From Pseudomonadota bacterium (lineage in GTDB: Bacteria > Pseudomonadota > Gammaproteobacteria > Burkholderiales > Chitinibacteraceae): a DNA stretch of 64,000 nt. Every line of letters starts with the position of its first letter. Positions within the stretch are counted from its first letter, which is position 1. A program made the position numbers and the translations under genes. The stretch is taken from contig JAGTRM010000014.1 of the NCBI GenBank assembly GCA_018261735.1, positions 62,001-126,000 on the forward strand. The letters run 5' to 3'. Below are positions 57,966-64,000 of this stretch, one piece after another. Under the pieces are notes generated by a model that was not told the origin of the DNA, did not search any database, and saw only the letters and a list, made by a program, of their open reading frames with translations.

Positions 57966-60875
57966 ATGTTGGAACGTCCTGAAGCCTTGTTGCGCGCCTT
58001 CGCCTCGGCCTTTACCCAGCACACGCGTTTGCTGACATTGGCATTCGGCGGTGAGGGCTGGCGGCCAGATATGCTGTTGCCGCACACGTTGAGCGGCCAG
58101 GCGGCGCTTTCCACACTGTATCGCTACGAACTTGACTGCCTCTCGTCCGATGCCCATCTCGAACTCAAGGATCTGCTGGGCTTGCCGGTGCAGGTCGGGC
58201 TGCTCACGCCGACGGGCGACGAGCGGGTGATCACCGGGCTGGTTACCGCCGCGCAGGGTATCGGCTCGAACGGCGGTTTTGCCTCGTACCGGCTGGTGAT
58301 CGAGCCCGCGCTGGCCTTGCTGGCGCAACGCCGCTGCAGCCGGGTTTTCCAGGACATGAACATTGTCGAGATCATCAAGACCGTTCTCGACGAGCACGCC
58401 GCCAATAATCCGGCCATTGCCGCCGCGTTTGCCTTCGATCCGCAACTTGAAACGGACTATTCCGCGCGCAGTTATTGCCTACAATACCGCGAATCCGATC
58501 TGGAATTCATCCAGCGCCTGCTACGCGAAGAAGGCATCAGCTACCGCTTTGCCTTCCGCTCCGGCGATACTCCGCTGCATACCTTGATCCTGTTTGACGA
58601 CCCGTATGCGCTCGATGAATCGCCGCTGGGGCGCATCCGATTCCACCGTGCCGACGGCACCGAGCACGAAGATACCCTGCAGGGTTGGGAGGGCCAGCGC
58701 CGGATTATGCCGCCCAGGGTCAGCCTGGCGAGCTTCGACTACAAGACCGTCGCCACCGAGCAGTCTCAGGACGCCACCACGCAAGATCAGGGAGCAGGCG
58801 GCGAGCAAGCCGGTCGCAGCCTGGAAGACTACGATCCGCAAGGCCCCTACTATGGCGGCCTGAACGAGTTGAGCCGTTACGCCCGTTTGCGCCAGCAGGC
58901 CCATGACCGCGCCGCCAAATCGTTCACCGCCCGCGGCACGGTGCGGGCCCTGAATGTGGGCGAATGGTTCACGCTGAGCGGCCACCCGGTGCACGACCAG
59001 GATCCGCCCGAACAGCGCCAGTTCGTCGTGACCGGGGAAACCCTTGCTGCGGAGAACAACCTGCCCGGCGAATTGATTGCCGGGCTTTCCGGCCTGCTCG
59101 CAGCCGATCCCTCGAGCGGCAATCCCCGCAGCAAGCCACCGTTCCAGAACCAGCTCACCCTGATCCGGCGCGGCATCGCGCTCACGCCGGATTTTGCCCA
59201 TACCGAACACGCCAAGCCCAAAGCCAACGGCGTGCAGACTGCCACGGTGGTCGGGCCTGCGGGGGAAGAAATTCATACCGACGAACTCGGCCGCATCAAG
59301 ATCCAGTTCCACTGGCAACGCCCGAGCGAGCATCCCGAGTTCGGCGCGAATTTCGATGACCGCTCGTCCTGCTGGCTGCGCGTCGCCTACCCCAGTGCCG
59401 GCGCCGGCTGGGGCCAGCAGTTCATCCCGCGCATCGGCCAGGAAGTGCTGGTCGACTTCATCGAAGGCGACATCGACCGGCCCATCATCAAGGGCGCCCT
59501 GTATAACGGAACGCACACCCCGCCCAAATTCAGCGGCGCCGGCAGCATGCCGGCCAACAAGACGCTCTCCGGCATCAAGAGCAAGGAATATAAAGGCAGC
59601 CAGTACAACGAACTCTTGTTCGACGACACCACGAATGAGGTACGCGCCAAGCTATCGAGCGAACATGCCAAGACCCAGTTCAACCTTGGCTATCTCGCTC
59701 ACCCGCGCAGCGAAAGCAAAGCAGAACCCAGAGGCGAAGGTGCGGAACTGCGGACCGACGCCGCCGCCGTGATCCGCGCCGCGCAAGGCATCCTGCTCAG
59801 CACCGATGCAAGAAGTGACGCGAGCGACAGCCAACTCGCGCGCAGCGAGCTGATCAACCACCTGCAAACTGCGCTCGATCTGCTCAAGGGACTGGGCGAC
59901 AGCGCCGAAACCTGCCACGCATTCAAGACCGAAACCAATACGCAGAATGAGTTGAACCAGCAACTCGCCGACTGGGAAAACGGCAGCAACACCGCCCAAG
60001 GCAAAGCCAACGGTCAGAGTCCGATCATCGCGCTGAGCTCACCCGGTGGCATCAGCAGCGCAACCCCGAAAACCAGCACGCACTACGCCGGCGAGCAGCT
60101 CAACCAGATCGCCGGACAACACCTGCAGCAGACCGCCGGCGAGCAGATCACGCTCAACGCAGGACAAGGCATCAGCCTCTTCAGCCAGAAGGAAGGCGTG
60201 CGGTTGATCGCGCATGAAGGCCAGTTCCTCGCGCAGGCGCAGACGGATGACATCGCGATCAACGCGCAGAAAGACGTCAAGATCACTTCATCTACGGAAG
60301 CGATCGATCTCGCCGCAGCGAAGAACATCACCTTCATCACCTCGGGTGGAGCGTATCTAAAGATCGCGGACGGCAAGGTGGAAGTAGGCTGCCCGGGCGC
60401 GTTTACGGTGAAGGCGGGGGGGCATAGTTGGGAAGGGCCGGCCAGTCAGCGTGGCGCTCTGCCTGTTATGCCCTCTGCAGAATTCATAAACAAACACAGC
60501 CTGCGCTTTGCTTTTGAGCATGCAGATGCCATGGCCGAAGACGCTGGCATGGTCGGCAAACCGTTCACGATTACGGATGACATGGGCCAGATTCTGGAGT
60601 CAGGGACGGTGCCCCAATCCGGAGTTCTTCCTAGAGTCATGTTGGATGAAGCCAAGCAGCTGACATTGAGTCTGGGCCAGTCAGGCTGGGAGGTAGTCGA
60701 ATTGCCCTTGTCGAATGACGAAATGGAAGAGGCCGACTCGGATGAGATGACGGGCGATGAAACGGGTTTCGATGATCAGGATGAGGTTGATCTGTTCGAG
60801 CACGATCCGGATGCCTTTTTGCCCAGAGATATCCTGGACGAAATGAACCTCAGCAGCGTGGAAGAGAAGGAATAA
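57966..60875 (+). CDS. vgrG: Type VI secretion tip protein VgrG with C-terminal extension
   Basis: A 969-residue VgrG. The gp27-like part is about 1-390 (HTLSGQAALSTLYRYELDCL, YCLQYRESDLEFIQRLLREE). The gp5/OB region includes DELGRIKIQFHWQRP and GWGQQFIPRIGQEVLVDF. A DUF2345-type repeat region (about 650-830, NAGQGISLFSQKEG) follows. After that comes a 130-residue extension ending in a very acidic tail (EMEEADSDEM, FDDQDEVDLFEHDPD). It forms the spike trimer and should carry the effector encoded 4 bp downstream. AGAGGA precedes the ATG. No other T6SS structural gene is in the window. Confidence 0.93.
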   Translation: MLERPEALLRAFASAFTQHTRLLTLAFGGEGWRPDMLLPHTLSGQAALSTLYRYELDCLSSDAHLELKDLLGLPVQVGLLTPTGDERVITGLVTAAQGIGSNGGFASYRLVIEPALALLAQRRCSRVFQDMNIVEIIKTVLDEHAANNPAIAAAFAFDPQLETDYSARSYCLQYRESDLEFIQRLLREEGISYRFAFRSGDTPLHTLILFDDPYALDESPLGRIRFHRADGTEHEDTLQGWEGQRRIMPPRVSLASFDYKTVATEQSQDATTQDQGAGGEQAGRSLEDYDPQGPYYGGLNELSRYARLRQQAHDRAAKSFTARGTVRALNVGEWFTLSGHPVHDQDPPEQRQFVVTGETLAAENNLPGELIAGLSGLLAADPSSGNPRSKPPFQNQLTLIRRGIALTPDFAHTEHAKPKANGVQTATVVGPAGEEIHTDELGRIKIQFHWQRPSEHPEFGANFDDRSSCWLRVAYPSAGAGWGQQFIPRIGQEVLVDFIEGDIDRPIIKGALYNGTHTPPKFSGAGSMPANKTLSGIKSKEYKGSQYNELLFDDTTNEVRAKLSSEHAKTQFNLGYLAHPRSESKAEPRGEGAELRTDAAAVIRAAQGILLSTDARSDASDSQLARSELINHLQTALDLLKGLGDSAETCHAFKTETNTQNELNQQLADWENGSNTAQGKANGQSPIIALSSPGGISSATPKTSTHYAGEQLNQIAGQHLQQTAGEQITLNAGQGISLFSQKEGVRLIAHEGQFLAQAQTDDIAINAQKDVKITSSTEAIDLAAAKNITFITSGGAYLKIADGKVEVGCPGAFTVKAGGHSWEGPASQRGALPVMPSAEFINKHSLRFAFEHADAMAEDAGMVGKPFTITDDMGQILESGTVPQSGVLPRVMLDEAKQLTLSLGQSGWEVVELPLSNDEMEEADSDEMTGDETGFDDQDEVDLFEHDPDAFLPRDILDEMNLSSVEEKE

Positions 60876-60879
60876 ATTC

Positions 60880-62670
60880 ATGGCGAAATGGGTCAAGGCA
60901 CAATACGACAGCGAGCGCAAGATTGCGGAATACACCGATGCGCAAGGCAACCACCTGATCCGTAGCGGTGGCAGCCTGCCATGGCGCCTGAACAATCCGG
61001 GCAATTTGAGGCCATGGATGGAAAAAGGCGTTCCCGCCCCCAGAGCGGTCAAGACGCATATAGGTTTCGCCAAGACCAAAAACAGCAAGGGTGTTGATTG
61101 CTACTTTTTGATCTTTCCGGATTATGAAACCGGGGTGAATGAAATCCGCAATAACCTGAGGCGTCTTTATTCCAAGAAGACCATCAAGGAGGCGATTGAC
61201 GGTTATGCGCCTCCCGTGGAAAACAACACAGAAAAATATATCAGCGATGCGGAAAAGTTTTCCGGGCTGACTCGTGACAGAGTCGTAGGCAAACTGGATT
61301 CATCCGAATTTGAACGGCTGGTCAAAGCCATCATCAAGATCGAAGGCTATGAAGATCAGTCCAAGGGTGCTCGCAAAGAAGCTACCGTAGCAGTCAGTTC
61401 TGTCACCCTTTCGGATGGCAGCAAAGCGATCGCAGGAAAAACCGTTGTTCTGGAACAGGACGGCAAAACCCGACAGGTCACTACTTCCGAAATCGGCCAA
61501 CTTCCCCCGGTTGTGCATCAGGCCAAGTCTGGACCGGTGAAGATCAAGGTGCCAGATGAGAAAGGGTTGCTCAAAACAATCTTGAGTATCGACATGGCTG
61601 CAGAAGCCAAACACTTTCTCCTGGTCTGTGAACAAAAGATCTACCAGGCTTTCTCAGGTCCGCATGCCTCTACCCAAACGAGCAAACAGGACGATCGCAG
61701 CCATGTCTACACGGTTCAGCCTGGCGATACGCTAGCCAAAATCGCAAAAAAATTCAAAACCAGCGTGGCGCGGCTGCAGAAAGACAACCATATCAAAAAC
61801 GCGAAACTGATCCTGGCCGGGCAGCGCTTGATCATCTGCCATGGCAACGCCAGCGCTCCAGCATCAGTGGCGAAGCCTGCTGTATCCGCCAACAAGCCAC
61901 AAAGCGGATCTGCGAAATCGTCAACGTCTTCCAAGGCTCAAAACCAATCGGCCAAAGCGCAGGATCAATCCGCTTCGACAGGAAATGATTTGCGGGAAGC
62001 TGAGGTTGAAAACCTGAGCACATCCCGGACCCGCTCCGGGGAAGGGTCGCCAGCGGCATGGATGCCCTCCGATTCCAGACGGGCGCCGTGGATGGAGGTG
62101 GCTCTATCAGAAGCAAAAAAGTGGAAAGGTGTTACAGAAGAAAAAATTACCCGTAATTATCACAAAGAGTTAGGGCTAAAAGGTAATTTAGTTAAAACCG
62201 CATGGTGTGCTGCCTTTGTGAATTTTTGCTTAAAAACAAGTGGGCAGATTTATGAAAATAGTGCGGGGTCACAGTTTCCGATATTAAGTAAAAAATTTAT
62301 TAAGATTGATAGGCCTGTATATGGATCAATTATGGTGATGAGGAATTATTTTTCAGGCACTAATAAATCACCAGGAAAGGGGCATGCAACATTTGTATAT
62401 GCTATGAAGGGGGATGGAAGAGTTGTTTGTTTGGGTGGGAATCAAGGAGACCGAGTAAAGCTTTCTGCATATGCAATGTCTGGTGTTTCATCGAGATTTG
62501 TATCGGATGGAGTGACTTATGATCAAAGATTTTATGGATTTTATGTTCCGGTGACATACCTTGAATATGCGAGAAATGAAAGGGAATTGGAGGTTGTTGA
62601 TATGGATAAGATTAATAAAGAAATTATTGTAAATGTTTCTAAGCAGGAGTTGGTGGAGAGTACGCGATAA
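60880..62670 (+). CDS. Multidomain T6SS peptidoglycan-targeting effector
   Basis: A 596-residue protein in three parts. At about 30-125 is a phage structural-protein-P5/muramidase-like region (NNPGNLRPW, FPDYETGVNEI). At about 275-319 is a LysM domain (HVYTVQPGDTLAKIAKKF). At about 400-565 is a TIGR02594/NlpC-P60-like amidase with C443 in AWCAAFVNFC, H502 in GHATFVYA and LGGNQGDRV. A low-complexity Ser/Ala/Gln linker joins LysM and amidase. From about base 62100 (residue 407) base composition turns sharply AT-rich, so the toxic domain looks swapped in. It is probably secreted with VgrG to cleave cell-wall peptides. Its stop overlaps the next start. Confidence 0.82.
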   Translation: MAKWVKAQYDSERKIAEYTDAQGNHLIRSGGSLPWRLNNPGNLRPWMEKGVPAPRAVKTHIGFAKTKNSKGVDCYFLIFPDYETGVNEIRNNLRRLYSKKTIKEAIDGYAPPVENNTEKYISDAEKFSGLTRDRVVGKLDSSEFERLVKAIIKIEGYEDQSKGARKEATVAVSSVTLSDGSKAIAGKTVVLEQDGKTRQVTTSEIGQLPPVVHQAKSGPVKIKVPDEKGLLKTILSIDMAAEAKHFLLVCEQKIYQAFSGPHASTQTSKQDDRSHVYTVQPGDTLAKIAKKFKTSVARLQKDNHIKNAKLILAGQRLIICHGNASAPASVAKPAVSANKPQSGSAKSSTSSKAQNQSAKAQDQSASTGNDLREAEVENLSTSRTRSGEGSPAAWMPSDSRRAPWMEVALSEAKKWKGVTEEKITRNYHKELGLKGNLVKTAWCAAFVNFCLKTSGQIYENSAGSQFPILSKKFIKIDRPVYGSIMVMRNYFSGTNKSPGKGHATFVYAMKGDGRVVCLGGNQGDRVKLSAYAMSGVSSRFVSDGVTYDQRFYGFYVPVTYLEYARNERELEVVDMDKINKEIIVNVSKQELVESTR

Positions 62671-63182
62671 TGAGAAATTTTTTGTCATTGCTTGTTGTCT
62701 TGCTGTCAATGTCCTTTGCAAATGCGGGATCCCGTGACTCTTTTATCCTGCTGGTATATCCGTTTGACCAGAAATCAGAAGATATTGTTGCTCCGGTGCT
62801 GAAGAGATATTTCAATAAAAAATTTGATGGAAATCTTTATGTTTGTGATTCAATTAATGAATTGAATTTTGATCTTGTTTATCTAAGAAAGAGGGTGGAT
62901 GTGCTTTCGGTGAGCGATCTAGTGTCTGCAGTGAATGGCGACGATAAGTCTGTTAATTATGTGAAGAAAATTATTGGTACTTATAGGGATGGGGAAATAA
63001 AGAAAGGATTTGATGCTGTTGTATTGTATGAGTTAAATAATGGGCGAGTTGACCTTTTTTCTATTTCTGCGGCAAAAGGGGTGGGCAACAATCATGCAAC
63101 GTCAAACAGTGTTAAAGATGGAGATATATCAAGTGCAATGTGCAGTGTATTAAAATCGTTGCCCTATGCGTATGGTCCTTAA
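62670..63182 (+). CDS. Putative periplasmic immunity protein
   Basis: A 170-residue AT-rich gene starting in the effector stop codon (TAATG). It has a signal peptide (FLSLLVVLLSMSFANA), so the product is periplasmic, where a peptidoglycan amidase effector would be neutralised. The C-terminal half (VSDLVSAVNGDDKSVNYVKK, GFDAVVLYELNNG) is repeated in the next, frameshifted gene. I recognise no named family. The immunity role is inferred from position, export and duplication. Confidence 0.75.
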   Translation: MRNFLSLLVVLLSMSFANAGSRDSFILLVYPFDQKSEDIVAPVLKRYFNKKFDGNLYVCDSINELNFDLVYLRKRVDVLSVSDLVSAVNGDDKSVNYVKKIIGTYRDGEIKKGFDAVVLYELNNGRVDLFSISAAKGVGNNHATSNSVKDGDISSAMCSVLKSLPYAYGP

Positions 63183-63230
63183 CAGGCTGATGAAGAACCC
63201 AAGGTGGTGCTTGGTTTTCATCAGCCTGTT
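63181..63230 (+). terminator. Strong inverted repeat after the immunity gene
   Basis: AACAGGCTGATGAA and TTCATCAGCCTGTT pair perfectly over 14 bp, with an inner AACCCAAG/CTTGGTT pairing. It starts right at the stop codon and is followed by TAAACG. It is a likely terminator or mRNA-end stabiliser separating the two immunity copies. Confidence 0.7.
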
Positions 63231-63305
63231 TAAACGAAAATTTGGAAAGTAGGTTTCTGTGGGTGGCGTGAAGAAGGTGAATAAGCAATCTTAAGGGCGG
63301 CGGCT

Positions 63306-63874
63306 GTGAATTATAAAAGTATTATATTGGCAATAATGGGTGGGGCGGCATATTTTATGCAGTGTGAAGTATTTGCAGGTGAGCGGGGATATTATGCGGT
63401 AGCTGTTGATATTAGTGGTGTGCCAAAATTATGGGGCTCTCCTGCTTATATGTATTACACGGATGATTCTGTGGTAAGTGATGAAAATATGCCAGATCCT
63501 AATGAAAAATGTTGGAGTAAGAGAAAATCGGGTGATTATAGAATATCGATTTTTGCAAGAAAAAAACGCCGCCTGAATTGACTGTTGAGGTTGCTAGGTC
63601 TGTTTTTAATGGGGATAAAGAAGCGATCGATAAAACAAGGAATATTCTTAGGAGATATAAAGATAATAAAGTTGGTTCTGGTTATGATGGGCTGTACATC
63701 ATTAAGTATGTTAATGCAACTTTGACAGTAATGGGAGTGAGTGCAAGAACCGGGAAGACAAAAACAATCACCAATGTAATCATTGACTCAAACGACAAAA
63801 AGAAAGCTGCGCTGGCACTGGATAAAGCCTTATGCCTTGCTGCACAGCCATTTGACGAAGGTTTCCAGCCATAG
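63306..63874 (+). pseudogene. Second immunity-like gene, split by a frameshift at an A7 run
   Basis: Two frames, 63306-63581 (GTG start, signal peptide, 91 residues) and 63578-63874 (98 residues), join into one protein of about 189 residues if the reading frame slips -1 at seven A residues (63560-63566). The second part aligns with the end of the preceding immunity protein: VARSVFNGDKEAIDKTRNIL with VSDLVSAVNGDDKSVNYVKK, then GYDGLYIIKYVN with GFDAVVLYELNN. It is therefore a diverged duplicate. It may be a pseudogene, a sequencing error in the homopolymer, or a gene using programmed frameshifting. Confidence 0.7.
63559..63567 (+). other. A7 slip site within the second immunity-like gene
   Basis: In the upstream frame the codons read AGA AAA AAA CGC, which contains the heptamer A AAA AAA suited to -1 tandem slippage. 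After slipping, translation continues ACG CCG CCT GAA into the homologous downstream frame. No strong downstream stimulatory stem was identified by eye. Confidence 0.5.
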
Positions 63875-63886
63875 GTCAAATTTATA

Positions 63887-64000
63887 ATGCGACACTTAAA
63901 TTTATTGCTCTCTTTGTTGTTTATTCTTTTCATTTCCTCCGCTCACGCCGCTTGCCTTGGCTACGATCCCGAAAAAGTCACGCTGTACGGTAAATTGGTT
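63887..64000 (+). CDS. Secreted small protein, DUF4431-like (3' end outside window)
   Basis: The first 38 codons of a protein with a signal peptide (LLSLLFILFISSAHA) followed by ACLGYDPEKVTLYGKLV, which resembles the start of DUF4431 proteins. It begins 12 bp after the frameshifted immunity gene and is probably cotranscribed. It may be a third immunity or accessory protein of the T6SS island. The identification rests on about 17 mature residues and is weak. Confidence 0.55.
   Translation, partial: MRHLNLLLSLLFILFISSAHAACLGYDPEKVTLYGKLV

Noticed and set aside
1-64000. tRNA, rRNA, integrase and attachment sites
   Set aside because: None was recognised by reading. A tRNA search program would be needed to exclude a tRNA in the intergenic gaps.

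Overview
The window looks like a chromosomal segment of a Gram-negative betaproteobacterium, possibly of the Neisseriales. This is inferred from high GC, the engB / cytochrome c4 / resB neighbourhood, a Pil-Chp twitching cluster, LPS core genes (waaC, waaA), pssA, Fur-controlled TonB receptors and a type VI secretion (T6SS) island. No rRNA, tRNA, CRISPR array or prophage was seen.

Layout. 1-2270: cytochrome c maturation (resB, partial; cytochrome c4) divergent from engB. 2698-11818: the pilGHIJ-chpA chemosensory operon for type IV pili, ended by a strong terminator. 12020-23858: a cobalamin island. A B12 riboswitch precedes btuB-cobU-cobT-cobO-btuF-btuC-btuD-cobC. About 1.3 kb of repeats follows, then cobQ-cobS and a tonB gene. 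23887-36404: mostly housekeeping genes, namely a diguanylate cyclase, waaC-waaA, two EamA transporters, a hemerythrin, pssA, an MFS carrier, pta, a MoeB/ThiF enzyme and a YagE-like aldolase. 36601-40910: an accessory patch with a lone trypsin-like protease, a REP-associated transposase (RAYT) framed by inverted REPs, a decayed acetyltransferase fragment, a Cache-GGDEF cyclase, an intact GNAT and a GST.

41107-57419: a 16-kb iron island. A siderophore receptor diverges, across two Fur-box-like sites, from an eight-gene operon. That operon matches in order and type the Pseudomonas fpvGHJK-CDEF siderophore-iron reduction and uptake operon. A Fiu-type receptor with piuC and a tonB-exbB-exbD-receptor operon follow. 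The expected sequence is ferric siderophore import by the receptors, energised by TonB-ExbBD; periplasmic release by FpvG-type reduction; and inner-membrane import of iron by FpvCDEF.

57966-64000: a T6SS vgrG with a long acidic tail, a multidomain peptidoglycan-targeting effector whose toxin domain is abruptly AT-rich, a periplasmic candidate immunity protein, a frameshifted paralogue of it, and the start of a third secreted small protein. This chimeric effector with its duplicated immunity genes is the most distinctive feature of the window. The RAYT/REP patch and the fpv-like operon outside a visible pyoverdine locus come next.
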